This document shows, one piece after another, positions 11,229 to 23,070 of a DNA stretch of 64,000 bases. The notes beneath the pieces were generated by a model that searched no databases, was not told where the DNA came from, and saw nothing but the letters and a program-made list of their open reading frames with translations. The stretch is from Rhizomys pruinosus (Eukaryota; Chordata; Mammalia; Rodentia; Spalacidae), in assembly GCA_009823505.1 (NCBI GenBank), contig VZQC01006583.1, positions 1,553,681-1,617,680 on the forward strand, written 5' to 3'. The position numbers and the translations under genes are program-made. Positions within the stretch are counted from its first letter, which is position 1, and every line of letters starts with the position of its first letter.

Positions 11229-11366
11229 GAGAGAAATGAAAAAAGAAAGAGTCAGAAAGAACAAAGGAAAGAAGAAGAAAGTTAAAAAGGAAGAAGAAAA
11301 ATAAGAAAAGAAAAGAAAAAAAACAAAGGGAGGAAGAAAGAAAAGAAAAAAGAAAAAAAAAGAGGA
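11229..11366 (+). repeat. Purine-rich (GAAA/GAAG)n tract
   Basis: Almost pure A/G sequence, probably an expanded SINE tail following the B4-type element. Confidence 0.85.
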
Positions 11367-12060
11367 TGTAACCTGCATTCCATCCATTTCTTCTCAGCAC
11401 ATCCAGCTTGCAGCCCAGGCTGTTGGCAGCCTAGGATAGCTATGTCACAGTACACACACGATAAATGTATGACCCACTCAAACCTGCAGGCCTTGGGTTG
11501 GACACCCCTGAACATGGCCCAAGTCACTTATTCACCCAACAACGTCTAGAGATACCAAAATTCTAGATCTTCTACTTGCTAAAGCAAAACAGTCTCTGTG
11601 GCCCACAGGGCTCCTACCTGTAGCTAACACAGGTTCAATGTCAGTGATGAATTACCCCACAAAGCTAGGCAATTATCCCAAACTTTACTATAGAGTACTC
11701 TTTTCTCAGTCCAGGGAGCACTGTTCCAATAGCTATCTCTCCATGTGGCCCTTAGCTTAGAAAATTTGTCCCAAGACGCCATGTTTTTATGCCAAGGCTA
11801 GCATTTGTCATAGCTTGGTAGATTCCTTTGCTTTAGAGGATACTCAATCTCTAGAACTTTGATTTTACAGTTTTTCTTTCAACGGGATAATGAGGGAAAA
11901 TGCAAATGTAGGTTATGGAGGCCGGAAACGTGGACAGCCTCCATTGGTTGTTGTGAGGACTCAAGATTTGCATGTCCGATGAGGATATGAGCACAGGATA
12001 TGGCCTGATGTGCAGGTGAATAAGTCAGGTCAGCAGTAGAGCAGTAGTTCTTAGGAAAGC
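11367..12060. other. No gene seen
   Basis: No repeat or coding signal was recognised. Frames present are short and without domain content. Confidence 0.45.
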
Positions 12061-12335
12061 ACAGCCAAGCAAAAGCAGTGGTCTTGCTACTTAGGAAGGG
12101 TTTATTTTTAACTTTCAATTGCAGAGGGATGGACTCCAACCCGGGAAGGCGTGCCTGCAGGAAGGAAAACTTGATCGACCGCAGAGCATCTGTGCAAAGG
12201 AAGCAGAGCAAGAACAGGAAGTGTGGCGTGGCTCTAAACCTTCAAGTCCAGCAGCCAGCAATGTCAGTCCACTGACAAGGCTCCCTCTCCTAAGGTCCCA
12301 TGCCCTCCCCTAACAGCCTCACCAGCTGAATCTTC
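12061..12335 (-). mobile_element. MaLR-type LTR fragment, old
   Basis: The plus strand begins with aaagggtttattt-like sequence (the reverse of the LTR poly(A) region) and ends with aaggtcccatgccctcccc. Both are typical of the 5' half of ORR1/MT LTRs read backwards. It is diverged, and the boundaries are approximate. Confidence 0.5.
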
Positions 12336-13915
12336 TGAAGGAGCAGCACATGCTCTGAACCACTGGGCAGTCTCTAGGGGTGGGTAGCAAGATGGCCTTC
12401 CAGAGACCACAGAAACTAAGAACAAGGAGAAGGGTCTTTCTGGGAGCTTTGCTCAAGAGCACTCAGCAGTTTCTGTGTCTCTATGCAGCACTCGTCCATG
12501 TACTTTGCACCCAGTGTGATGCTCTCATTAGCTTGATGTCACCTGATTAAGGAAACAGCCTTCCATGGTAATCTTAATTACCGATTAAGAGATAAGCCCC
12601 GGTTAACAAACCAATCACCTGCAAATTACAGACAATGCCACTGGTTATTAGGCATTTGTAAAGAATCATGAAATAATTTTTAAAATGTTTGTTGGTGTTT
12701 AATGAGCACCAAAAAAATAAAAGAACTTAAAGGCATCCCTTTGGATACCAATTAGTTGTAAATTTTTAAAGTCTTTAAAAATATTTAGTCACTGGGAAAA
12801 TCACTTCATGGAGTGAGAAGTGAAACAGCTAACCAACAGCTGAGCTGAGAAACAGAAGACCAAGGGAGGGCCTGTGAGCCCAGAAATTCAGGGCATCTTG
12901 GGTCTGCCCTCCTTAGGCAGAGTGCATCATTGGTTAATCCGCTGGTCCTGTGCTTTGTCACAAGGGCAGGTAGATGGTTCAGGAGGGAGGCAGGCAACAC
13001 TGGCCTGTGAACTTGCTTAGGAAGTCTTAGGAGGTATCCAAGGCATGGGGAAATTTACCTCTAATAATACACAAGAGCCAGCCATGTGTTTATTAAACCA
13101 GAAACACAGTCATTGAGAGGAACATTTGGTCTAACATGCTGCTTGTTATTCTGGATGCAAACGTAACCACCTCGTTCAGTATCAGCATCCTCCAGTGAGG
13201 GCGGAGGATTCATGGTTTTCCGCACTCCCCATGGCTGCCCCAGAAGGAAAACGGCTTTAGTGCGGGAAGGCCTTTGTGTGGCTTCTGCAGGTTATAGACG
13301 TTGGGTTTCTTCTCCGTCCTCGTCCAGTTTCCTCATCTGTTAAGCCATTCTGGGGTGTGTTGCCTTTGAAGGTTCATTCCAAGACTGAACAGTGTGATGT
13401 GAGTGTTCACGGCATTTTCCTCAAAGGCTGTGGCTCTGTTAGTCTTTGGACAATAAACCTCACAGCCGACTGAGGACTGAACTTGGGCAGAGCGCAGAGC
13501 AAAGTCTATGTGCTCCTGGAAGTGAGACTGCAGTGAGGAGCTCTGAGGAACACGTGATGAGGATGAAGGTGATGGGCATTCGCTGAGGGATGTTTACCAC
13601 GCCTAAAGCCCTATCCTCGGGAATTTGGAGACACAGTATTCTCAAGACAGTCCCAAGAGGCAAGCATGATGAACACACTCCTGGTGTGAAAGAGGATGCT
13701 GGAGCACAGAGCACTTAGAAGACTGTCCTCATGGCCGCAGAGAGGGCAGAGCAGGGCTTGCACCCACAGAGACTTGCTTCAGATGCTACTGTTTTCTTAG
13801 ACCTGTTTTCTTCCTCTTGGGATGAGTTTTTCTCATGATAAGACATTGAGGAAGCAAGGGCTGCTAGACAAAGCTAGTGGAAATGTAAATTACTACAGCC
13901 ACTGAGGAGGTTTCT
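12336..13915. other. No gene seen; possible MIR trace
   Basis: Near 13328 the phrase agtttcctcatctgt is a typical MIR core read on the minus strand, but the flanks are too diverged for a confident call. No exon was recognised. Confidence 0.4.
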
Positions 13916-13919
13916 CAAA

Positions 13920-14157
13920 AGCTAAGGGTCAGAGATGGTTCAGTGAGGAAAGCAAGCATGAGGACCTGAGTTCGAATCCCCAGAATACTGATGAGGTAGA
14001 AGATCTGTTTTCCTAGTGCTCCTGCTGAGGAATGCAGGGTTGAGTCAAGGGAATCCCTGGGTTTAGGACCGCTAACCTGGTATGTGTGGTGGAGAACAGA
14101 AGTGGAAGGTGAAGACTGCCAGCCAAGGCTGTCCTCTGACCTCTGCATATGCTCACT

Positions 14158-14210
<53 letters not shown>

Positions 14211-14217
14211 AGACACA
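13920..14217 (+). mobile_element. B3/B2-related SINE with (CA)n tail
   Basis: The head (agatggttcagtgaggaaagc) and gagttcgaatcccc B box lead through a diverged body to tctgacctctgcatatgc and a (CA)n tail. The (CA)n microsatellite at 14158-14201 grew from this tail. Confidence 0.7.
14158..14201 (+). repeat. (CA)n microsatellite
   Basis: About 21 uninterrupted CA units at the 3' end of the SINE. Confidence 0.95.
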
Positions 14218-14507
14218 CTTTAATCTACCATGTGTCCAGGTATACAGTTCCCTCTGGTGTTCTTGAAGTCTACACCAACACAGGCAGAGCTTCTTCAACA
14301 CCCCAGGACCCAGACCACAGCGATCTCCACAACAGTCAAGACAGGAATCGACACAGATGTTCATCCACAGAGCAGTGGATGAAGAACTGGTTTGCATCCA
14401 TAAGGAATTTTGTTCGGTCAAAAGAAAAGAACAACACAAGGTCTTAACATCATTAAGGAGAAGCCATGGTCTAATATCCCCTTTGGTTACATATAATTTT
14501 AAAATGT

Positions 14508-14706
14508 TTTTGATTTACTTCTTTTTATTTTATGTGTATGAGAGGTTTGCCTGCATGCATGTAAGTGAACCTGTGTCCTGCACTGTCAGGAGAGGACAGA
14601 TCCCCTGGAACTGGAGTTATTGAAGGTTGTTAACCACTTTGTGAGTGCTGGGAACAAAACTCGGGTTCTCTGGAAGACCAGCCAATGCTCAGAGCATCTT
14701 TCCAGC
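14508..14706 (-). mobile_element. B3 SINE
   Basis: Reverse-complement B3: attttatgtgtatgag, the middle segment gatcccctggaactggagtt, and the head ending catctttccagcccc. Confidence 0.82.
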
Positions 14707-14714
14707 CCCTCTGA

Positions 14715-15120
14715 TTATATTTTACTTGGATTGCAAGACCGTAGGTTTTGTATAGCTTTGTGATCCATCTTCCATGGCTAAGACCTTTCTGTACTCCCCA
14801 TTTCCTTGCCCCCCCAATGTGAACCTCTCTGGCTCTGCTGTCCCCCTCTTCATTATCATCTGAGCTACAGCAGCTGATGGTGGCTGCTGACTGCTGACGG
14901 GGAAGGAGACCCACTCTTCTTTGGGCACGTGGCCGTGGTAGTTTTCCCATGCCCCAGTTGAAGGTTCCGCATCCATCACATGAGTGCAGCACTCTTTAGA
15001 CTTGGGGTTACTATCAACAAAGGAGGACATGAAACTGGGAAGGGAACAGGGTCGGGGACACTGGAAGGAGATGAGGAAGTGGTGAGTGGGTAGAATCAAA
15101 ATACATTGTATAAATTATGA
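14715..15120 (+). mobile_element. L1 3'-end fragment (rodent Lx type)
   Basis: The sequence ends with aatcaaaatacattgtataa and a short A-rich end, the typical rodent L1 3' UTR ending. Its upstream part is the reverse counterpart of 24045-24545. Confidence 0.6.
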
Positions 15121-16730
15121 AAGTTTCAAAGAATAAGCGAATACTATCGACTAAAAGGAGAGGTGGTGGAGTGCAGACCTCCTCTCTACAGGTTCAGAGA
15201 CAAAGAATCAAGGCTACAGCAGAAATACCGCAATTACTGGGGGTGGAGTGTTTAGAGCTCAAAGGACAGTTGCAGTTTCTAGCACCCACGTGGTGGCTCA
15301 CAAAGGCCTCAGGTGTTCCTCCATGCATATATTCAGGTCATTAAGAATAAAATCAATCTTTAAAATATAAATCAATTACAATCCCTGATAGGTGATCTCC
15401 TGATAGGTGATCTCCTGCACAAGACCACATAGACTTATCACCTCAGATCCACCATCTCAAAGCAAAAATGGAAAAGTTCAAGATAAGAAGGAGGTTTTCT
15501 AATCAGGCAGGGGCATTTTCGAACCCCTGTCTTGGTGTGATAATGGAAAGAACAGCGACAGGGACATATGTGTCAAGGCCCATCAGGATCTCTCTGTATC
15601 ATTCTGTTTGACCAGATTCTGCAGACAAGGAACACAGAACCAGCTCAAGGGCTTGGAGGAGACCCCAAGGCTGGTTTGAAGGCTGGGCTCTGATCTGTGG
15701 ACAGCTCTCTCTTCGTCTGACTCTTTGTCATGCTAAGACATCCCCAGGAGGTCAAGTAGAACCTGCCTCCCTCTTTTACCCTCCCTGATCATTAGCTGGT
15801 TTATTAAGAAGACAATCTCCATAATACACCATAACACACGTCTTCTTCCATCTGAAAAAGCAACCGTTGCCTCAGGGCAGTGGAAGAAGCAAGCAGTCCC
15901 TGAAACATCCGGCATTTATCATCATTACCCCTGCAAATGAGAATCACAGTACCCAGCAACTGGCTGCCTTCCACTCTAATGAGCACTAGGGATGGCCCTG
16001 AGTTTCCAGAGGAGGGAGCAATTATACACACTTAGTGGCAGGATGACATTTTAGGAGTCTGATGGAGGCTGGGAATGTCTCCTTTATCAGATGGGATTCC
16101 CCGGTAGAGCTGAGCATTTCTGTATGGGAAGGGGCCGGGAGGGAACAGGGACTGTGCACAATTGGTTTTTCTCCCTACCCTCTTCACCTCCATCTCTGGT
16201 ATTCTGTAGAAATGTCCTTTGGTCCTTTCAGCACATGAGAGCTGGCTTGGTCAGTAATGGTGGGTGTCACATACACCCCTTGTCACAGAGCATGGAGGTA
16301 GCCAGGGACCCAGAGGAGCGCCTCCAGCTAGGGCTAGAAATTAAAATTCCCTACTTTGTAGGAATCCCAGGGTCTCAAAATGACAACATACAGCCCAAAC
16401 ACATTGTGGAAGCCATATGCCAGTTAAATCTATTCAAACTGCTCATCTTAATTCCCTTAGGGACCAGCATGGGGAAACTTCATACCCTAATTCAGTTTCC
16501 AGATTTTTTTTCTTTCTTTTTTGGTAGCTGTGCACAGCACTGACTCTGATTTTCTGAATCCCATACTGTCCACCTAGCCATTTTGTGTCATTCTCAAACT
16601 GTCAGTCAGGGGCAGATCCTTCATCACCCTTGGACTCAGATTTCTTTTCCCTTCCCACCTGAAAATGTTTCTCAGCTCTCTTACCCTTAATAACTTGTAG
16701 GGACATGGAGAATCCCCCGGGGCTTCATTT
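15121..16730. other. Background; one weak SINE trace, no gene seen
   Basis: 15225-15350 resembles an old B3/B2 element (agcacccacgtggtggctcaca). A 15-bp direct repeat (ctgataggtgatctc, twice) lies at about 15385-15416. The rest is unrecognised, and no exon is evident. Confidence 0.4.
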
Positions 16731-16733
16731 ATT

Positions 16734-16990
16734 TTTTTTTAATTTTTTTTTTATTAATTTTATTTATTTCTGTATGTGTACGAATGTATTGTCTGCATGC
16801 AAGTCTGTGCACCCATGTCGTGCAATGCCGCGGAGGTCAGAAGTGGGCGTCGGATTCCCCTGGAGCTGGAGTTCTCCTGGAGTTGGAGTTTCAGACGGTT
16901 CTCAGCCGCCATGTGGGTGCTGGGGATCGAACCCGGGTCCTCTGCAAGAGCGGTCGGCGCTCTTAACCGCTAGGCCATCTCTCCAGCCCT
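16734..16990 (-). mobile_element. B2 SINE, young, with 16-bp target duplication
   Basis: Complete reverse-complement B2. The 16-bp direct repeats cggggcttcatttatt (718-733 and 991-1006 of the 16-17 kb stretch) flank it exactly. Confidence 0.95.
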
Positions 16991-17092
16991 CGGGGCTTCA
17001 TTTATTAGTCCTGACTCCTGAAACTGCTCTGACTGGCTGTGGCATTCATGCCACACTCCTAGAGGGACAGCCAACATTGCTGCACACCTGGG

Positions 17093-17205
17093 GTGTGCCA
17101 GGCAGCCTTCTAGGGTCTTCTATACCCAATTAACTCACCAAATATCTAGCTACTGCCTGGCACTGTGTTATTTTTTATAGATGAAGAAACCAAGGCATTG
17201 TGTGG
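17093..17205 (+). mobile_element. MIR SINE fragment
   Basis: The core reads gtgccaggcagccttctaggg, then aactcaccaaat, then atagatgaagaaaccaaggca, which is the ancient mammalian MIR order. Confidence 0.7.
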
Positions 17206-17390
17206 CATGGCGGGCTCAGCCTCCTTGGGCATGTGTGCAGCCTGCTGCTTGCCTGGCTTGCTCTAATGGACCTTCGAGATAGTTTTCTGATGGAGATCCG
17301 TGTCTCTGATCCCATGTTGTTCCTGCTCTAGGCTCCAGACGGGTATGTGGGATGCCTTTGGGAAGCCTGTGGGCACGGTGACCAGGGTAT

Positions 17391-17489
17391 ACACACACAG
17401 TCACACACACACAGACACACACACACAGACACACACACAGACACAAACACACAGACACACACACACACATACACACACACACACACACA
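17391..17489 (+). repeat. (CA)n / (CAGA)n microsatellite
   Basis: CA repeats with periodic CAGA interruptions over about 100 bp. Confidence 0.95.
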
Positions 17490-17794
17490 AAACACACCAT
17501 CCTTTCTATCCACAACAAGCTGCAAAATAAGGACTTGTGATTGAGGCCCTGTGGAGAGCCAAGGTCAAGTTCCCCAGTCATCAGACCTCAAAGCAGTGGG
17601 GCTTTTCCAAGTTATATGTAGATGAACTTGAAGGCATGGTGACTGAGAAGCAGCTCCTTCCTGATGGCCATGGGTCAAATATACCCCAGTCATAGTGCTC
17701 TGGACAAGTGGTGGGTCCTGCACTCTTGAGGGCTTCCAGTATGCTGAGTTCCACACCCTGCCAATCATGTTCATCAATAATTCTCACATACCCT

Positions 17795-17831
17795 GAAAGG
17801 AAGAAGAAAGAAGAAAGAAAGGAAGAAGAAA

Positions 17832-17864
<33 letters not shown>

Positions 17865-17958
17865 AGAGAAAGAGAGAAAAAAGAAAGAGAAAAGAGAAGG
17901 AAAGAAAAGAGAGAAAGAAAGAAAGAAAGAAAGAAAGGAGAGAGGAAGAAAGAAAAAG

Positions 17959-17993
<35 letters not shown>

Positions 17994-18136
17994 GAAAGAA
18001 AGAAGAGACAAAGGAAAGAAGGAAAGAAAGAGGAAGAAAAAAGAGAAAAAGAAAGAGAAAGAAAGGAGAGAGGAAGAAAGGAAAATGAAAAGAAAGAAAG
18101 AGAAAGAAAGGAGGAAAGAAAGAAAAAGAAAAGAAG
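17795..18136 (+). repeat. (GAAA)n purine tract, about 340 bp
   Basis: Almost entirely A and G, with only two pyrimidines (near 18009 and 18086). Long mirror-symmetric GAAA blocks occur. The open frames on both strands here are products of low complexity. Confidence 0.95.
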
Positions 18137-19070
18137 TCAAAGCACTGTGATATACAGAAAGTGACCCAGGTCCAGTAGCTATGGACAGTCTGGGCTCAGC
18201 TCTAGAGTTCTGACCTCAGAACCTCATGACAACCTGACTCATATACAGTTTCTATGACAACAACTCAATGGAAATAGAAGCAGAAACAATGAACTAAAGT
18301 TATATGGTTTGTCCCTATGCCAGAATCTTTAGGCCCCCTATCAGTGTTAAAGGCTTACAGGGGAGCAAAGTGTCCTTGGCATAAAGAAAGAGAAATATAA
18401 TGAGTGTATTTTCCTGAGCCCCAGGATCATGACTCACGTATATCCAATTATTTACACTTGATTTACTGAATCTTGTTAATGGGCTTTTACAGCACAGAAA
18501 GTTGGAAGTAATATTTGTGGAAGTATTTCCACTGCTTGATCTCAAAATGTGAACTCCCCTGGACGTCTCTGACTGGGAACACCATAAACCTGTGGGACAG
18601 GGAATGAGGGACCCAGGCCAAGTACATCTGGGAAACCTGCTCAGATGCACAGGTTCTGACTGTCTTGTGGTGTCAAATCAACTGGAGGTGGAAGCAGGTA
18701 AGATTGGCCTGGGTCCCACAGTGCACTGAGACCACCGGAAGCCATGTACTTGGGAAAAACCTAGAGTCTCTGGTGTCTGAACACCCTGGTTTTTTTCCCA
18801 GTACAGGTAAAAGTCTCTCTTTCAGCACGTGGGATCCATTACCTATTAACAGATACCTTTTCTGGGATTTGCTTTTCCCAATCATTTCTAGGAAACAGAC
18901 TCACAGCGTAGCCTATGCACTCTTGAAGTTTCCCCAGGCAATCTGGAAATGACTAGCTGCCCTCTGTAACCCTACTCTTGATCACTTCATGGCTCCAAAC
19001 TTTTGCCCTATAATATAGTATATATTCCAAGTCTCATAACTTAGTGCCAAGTCTTGCATCTGTGTTTGTG
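18137..19070. other. No gene seen
   Basis: No repeat family or coding exon was recognised. Confidence 0.4.
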
Positions 19071-19074
19071 TAGC

Positions 19075-19085
19075 GTGTGTGTGTG

Positions 19086-19120
<35 letters not shown>

Positions 19121-19121
19121 G
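19075..19121 (+). repeat. (TG)n microsatellite
   Basis: TG dinucleotides with one TTTG interruption. Confidence 0.93.
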
Positions 19122-19164
19122 TCCCAGAGAACAACTTTGGGTGTCCCTTCCTCAGGTGCCACTG

Positions 19165-19372
19165 TCCCCCTGGTTTATTGAGACAGGGTCCCTTTGGGGC
19201 TCATCAGCTAAGTTAAGCTGGCTGGCCAGTGGCCCCAGGGATCTACCTGTCTCCCGAGCACTGGGGTTGCAGTTACATATTGTCATACCAACCTCATTTT
19301 ATTTAAGATCTGGTGATCAAATTCAGGACTTCCTCTTGTAAGGTAAGCACTCCATATGAAGTATCTCCTCAG
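19165..19372 (-). mobile_element. B4-type SINE
   Basis: A B1-like part on the minus strand (gagacagggtccc, ctggccagtggccccagggatct) is followed by the ID-like end (gtgatcaaattcagga ... gtaagcactccat). Confidence 0.65.
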
Positions 19373-19737
19373 ACCAAGACTCATATCTTTTAAATATGTA
19401 ATAAAAACACACATGTGATTTTGAATGAGAAAAATACCAATTATACGTTCCAAGATTAAAAAGACTTTTTTCACATCTTTTACACCTTTCACATCACAAC
19501 TGGAATAATTTTAATTTGGGGGTTGCATCAAAAAATCCAATAAAGCTACAAATCTTAGATATCATATAATAACTTAAAATTATTAGAGGAGAAAAGTTCT
19601 GACACCAGTGAAATCATGTCACCTATAGAAAGTAAGAAAAGACAATGTAAATGAGAAACGCGAAATCTAAGACATAGGCCTAGCTGATCCTGAACTGAAG
19701 TAAATGACGAAGTACCTAGAAACAATTCTAGCCTAGT
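19373..19737. other. No gene seen
   Basis: AT-rich background; nothing recognised. Confidence 0.4.
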
Positions 19738-19845
19738 GTGGTGGCTCAGGCCTGTAAATCCAACACTTGGGAGGCTTTGTAGGAGGCTTTGGAGTTCAAG
19801 ACCAGCCTGGGCTACATGAGACTTCCTCAAAAACTAAAGTAGATG
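19738..19845 (+). mobile_element. B1-related SINE, old
   Basis: gtgtggtggctcaggcctgtaa followed by cacttgggaggc and gttcaagaccagcctgggc, the B1/Alu-like order. Confidence 0.7.
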
Positions 19846-19848
19846 GAG

Positions 19849-20010
19849 CTAGAGAAATGGTTCAGTGGTTAAGAACACTTGCTGCTCTTGTAGAGGACCT
19901 GAGTTCAAACTTCAGCACCCACCTGGTAACTCAAAATTATCTAAATTCTAGGGATCCGACATGGCATTCTGCCCTCTGAGGGCACTACATGTGCATTGTA
20001 CACACACACA
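19849..20010 (+). mobile_element. B2/B3 SINE
   Basis: Head tggagctagagaaatggttcag, B box gagttcaaac, and body ending in a short (CA)n. MaLR element B is inserted in this CA tail. Confidence 0.8.
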
Positions 20011-20011
20011 C

Positions 20012-20370
20012 TGTGGTGGTTTGAATAAGTGTCCCCCATAGGCTCTAGGTATTCAGACGTTTGTCTCCAGTTGGTGGCGCTGTTTTTGGAGGTCTTGAGG
20101 TGTGTGGCCATGCTGGAGGAAGTGTGTCACTGGGGGCAGGCTTAGAAGAGTTTAACAAGCCTCATGGTCTATAGTTGCTCTCTCTCTGCTTCCTGTGCTC
20201 TTTGTGAGATGTGACCCTCGGCTTCCTGCTCCAGATCCAGCCACCATGCCTCCTGCCACAATGGACTCTAATTCCCTGGAACCATCAAGCGTAAGCTCAG
20301 GTAAACTCTTCCTTTTATAAGTTCCTTGGTCATGGTGCTTTATCACAGCAACAGAAAAGTGACTAATACA
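20012..20370 (+). mobile_element. 5' LTR of MaLR element B
   Basis: Starts TGTGGTGGTTTGAATAA and ends GTGACTAATACA. Confidence 0.87.
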
Positions 20371-20375
20371 GTAAT

Positions 20376-20394
20376 TTGGTACCAGAGAGTGGGC
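20376..20394 (+). other. Primer-binding site, tRNA-Leu type (MaLR B)
   Basis: Reads TTGGTACCAGAGAGTGGG, closer to the ERVL/MaLR primer site than the one in element A. Confidence 0.72.
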
Positions 20395-21527
20395 TGTTGG
20401 CTGTGAAGAACCTGACCATGTGGATGTTTCAAGAAATGTGGATGACTTTGGAACTTTGGGCTAGAAAGGCTGTTGACTACTGTAAGCAGAGCTTAAAGGG
20501 CCATTCTAGTGGAGGCCTGGAAGAAAGCATTGCTGCAAAAGATGTGGTTCCAGAGGAGGATAAAGACTTAGGCACAACTGGGATATTTTGATAAAGAGTC
20601 TGGCAGCAGTTTGCCCACAGCCCAAATGCTTGCCTGATGCTAAGTTGAAAAGCAATGGACTAATGTCTTTGGTGGAGGATATTTCAAGACAGCCTAGTGT
20701 GGAAATGGTGGCATGGCTGTTAATGGTGAATATTGTGCAGATGTACAGTGAAAAAGAGCAAGTGGGGCAGAAGGAATGCAGAATGTACAGTTTGGATCTG
20801 AATGACAACACTGCACTAGGAAGATTTAAAGTGTGGCCAAGGCATTCGAAGGAGAGGCTCCTTTCATAAGGACTAAAGTGATTAAGGAGAGGCCTGGAGA
20901 TTACAAGTAAACAAAGAATCAGTAGCTTCAGGGCAAGACTACAACCCAGCTAATCCTCCAACAAGTCCTGGCAGAGGAAAAGTTTCAAATGTGGTTGCAA
21001 CAGGCCAGAGGTCAATCCCGAGCTTGCAGCCACATTTGGCAATTTCATTCATGTGGTGCGGGCTTTAAGGCATGAATTTTGCAAGAGTGAAGAGTGGTCA
21101 TCAGTTTCCTCCTCCAGGTTTCAGAGAGTAGCCAAGGTCAGGCAGAGTGCAGCAGGGGTGTCCCTGACATAAAATAGGCCTGATAGGCCATTGCATGAAG
21201 CTGTGAATGTGAAATCTGGTTGGCAGTGGAGACCCAAAAGACATTCGGATGTCAGACCTGTGAGATATTTTGCCAAGGAGAGCTGCATACAGGGAGTGGT
21301 ACCAGCCAAGAGAGAGATGTATTGCTTGCAAGCAAAGTGGAGAGCTGAGCCGTCTAAGCCCTTTGGAAGTCAATCCCAGAAGTGTTGCATGTGGAGCTAA
21401 TGGACTTGGTGTTTGCCCTGCTGGTTTTCGGTCTTGTTTTGGTCTGGTATTTCCTCACTATGCCTCTATTCCTCCCTTTTGGAATGGGAATGTGTATTCG
21501 GTTCCACTGTATATTGGGAGTATGTAA
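20376..21527 (+). pseudogene. Broken MaLR interior frame (counterpart of 9064-10254)
   Basis: The first 60 or so codons match the element A frame closely. A frameshift near 20575 and further breaks follow. The last segment (21270-21527) returns to the same C-terminal sequence and stop. The encoded pieces have no recognised domain. The comparison shows that the long frame was present in the common ancestor of the two elements. Confidence 0.6.
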
Positions 21528-21708
21528 TTTGTCTTTTGATTTTACAGGAGCTTACAGTTAAGAGATTGGCCTGAGTCTCAGAAGAGACTTGGACTGTAGA
21601 CTTTTGAATGGCATTGAAACTGGTAAAGACTATGGGGACTTTTAAGGTTGGACTAAATACATTTTGCATTTTATATGGTCAGGAGCCTATGGGGGCCAGG
21701 GAATAGAA

Positions 21709-22058
21709 TGTGGTGGTTTGAATGAGTGTCCCACAGGCTCTAGGTATTCAGACGTTTGTCTCCAGTCGGTGGCACTGTTTTTGGAGGTCTTGGGGTGTGT
21801 GGCCGTGCTGGAGGAAGTATGTCACTGGGGACAGGCTTAGAAGAGTTTAACAAGCCTCATGGTCTACAGTTGCTTTCTCTCTGCTTCCTGTGCTCTTTGA
21901 GGGATGTGACCCTCGGCTTCCTGCTCCAGATCCAGCTGCCATGCCTCCCGCCACAATGGACTCTAATTCCCTGGAACCGTCAATCCTAAGCTCAAATAAA
22001 CTCTTCCTTTTATAAGTTCCTTGGTCATGGTGCTTTATCACAGCAACAGAAAAGTGAC

Positions 22059-22063
<5 letters not shown>
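21709..22063 (+). mobile_element. 3' LTR of MaLR element B
   Basis: Starts TGTGGTGGTTTGAATG and ends GTGACTAACA, next to the duplicated cacac target. Confidence 0.87.

Positions 22064-22095
<32 letters not shown>
22062..22095 (+). repeat. (CA)n microsatellite
   Basis: Remainder of the B2 tail after MaLR insertion. Confidence 0.9.
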
Positions 22096-22097
<2 letters not shown>

Positions 22098-22800
22098 TAG
22101 GAAAGCACTCAAGTGAATATAAAACACATCTGAACAGAGACTTCACAAGTGAGGAATTAGAGATGGCTGAGAAACATCTCAAAAAGTGTTCAATGTCACT
22201 AATAATTAAGGAAATGCAAATTAAAACCACTTTAAGATATTATCTCACTCCAATAAGACTGGCTAGGATCAAGAAAACAAATGATACCAAGTGCTGGAGA
22301 GGTTATGGGGAAAAGGGAACCCTCATCCACTCCTGGTGGAAATGTATACTCATATAGCCACTATGGAAAGCAGTGTAGAGAACCCTTGGAAGACTTGGAA
22401 TGAACTTGCCACCCGACCCAGCCATACCACTCCTAGGCATGTACCCTCAAGACTGATCCCACCGCAGAGATACATGCACAGCCATGTTTATTTCAGCTTT
22501 CTTCACAAAAGCAAGGAGCTGGCACCAACCCAAGTGCCCCTCAATCAAATGTGGTACATCTACATAATGGAATTCTAGGCATGGGTAAAGAAAGACGACA
22601 TCATGAACTTTGCAGTTAAACAGATAGAGCTAGAAGATATCATGCTAAGTGAAGTAACACAGTCCCAGAAAAACAAAGAATGAATGGTATCCCTCATCTG
22701 TGGATGCTAGCACCAATTACCTAATTGTATGGCAAACTGAGCAACGTTAATGTGACCTGAAAACAACTGTGCTCTTATATTGTAGAATCCCTTAAAAATA
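22096..22800 (+). mobile_element. L1 3'-region fragment
   Basis: The order is that of the end of L1 ORF2 and its 3' UTR: actaataattaaggaaatgc, then gctggagaggttatgggg, then tacataatggaattcta, then tggatgctagcacc. It is 5'-truncated, with no intact ORF2 reading frame. Confidence 0.85.
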
Positions 22801-22899
22801 AACAAAAAAAGAAAAACAATAAAAATATTGCAACTAAAAAATATAAGACACATAAAACAAATAGATCTCTTTAAAAACTAAAACAATAATTTGAAAACT

Positions 22900-23070
22900 C
22901 TAAGATGAAGAAAAGTGAAGTGAGTGCAGTGGGCAGGGCAGCACAATGGTCCTGTAACCCTGGGTGATCCACAAACTGAGCTGGGAGAATCTTGAGACCA
23001 AGGTCAATCTTAGTTACATAAAGAGATAGCAAACACTCTTACCTACTGAGCCATCTCCCCAGTCCCTCAC
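22900..23070. mobile_element. Diverged SINE remnants
   Basis: 22920-23020 resembles an old B1. 23035-23068 (cttacctactgagccatctccccag) is a reversed B2/B3/B4 head. The order is unclear. Confidence 0.4.

Larger units (their letters stand above)
20012..22063 (+). mobile_element. Full-length MaLR (MT/ORR-like) retroelement B
   Basis: Two LTRs (20012-20370 and 21709-22063) enclose about 1.34 kb of interior. The tRNA-Leu-type primer site follows the 5' LTR, and a purine run (gggggccagggaatagaa) precedes the 3' LTR. The 5-bp target cacac is duplicated, because it entered the CA tail of a B2. The interior is the same as that of element A (8523-10619), but its long frame is split into pieces at 20376-20591, 20588-20869, 21191-21400 and 21270-21527. 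Confidence 0.87.

Noticed and set aside
13960..13985. tRNA-gene-like B-box sequences (also at 500-520, 49300-49320 and others)
   Set aside because: Each lies in the head of a B2/B3/ID SINE. No cloverleaf with an anticodon arm and acceptor pairing was seen.
14013..14439. Cys/Val-rich frames
   Set aside because: Made by the (CA)n microsatellite read in different phases. The same holds for 17216-17581 and 60002-60394.
14722..15099. 125-codon minus-strand frame resembling a coding exon
   Set aside because: It coincides with the reversed L1 3' fragment, and related sequence recurs at 24220-24545.
16705..17133. 142-codon frame
   Set aside because: Mostly the reversed B2 SINE. B2 and B1 elements give recurrent open frames throughout the window.
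17708..18140. Lys/Glu/Arg-rich frame and its Phe/Ser-rich complement
   Set aside because: Translation of a (GAAA)n tract, not a gene.
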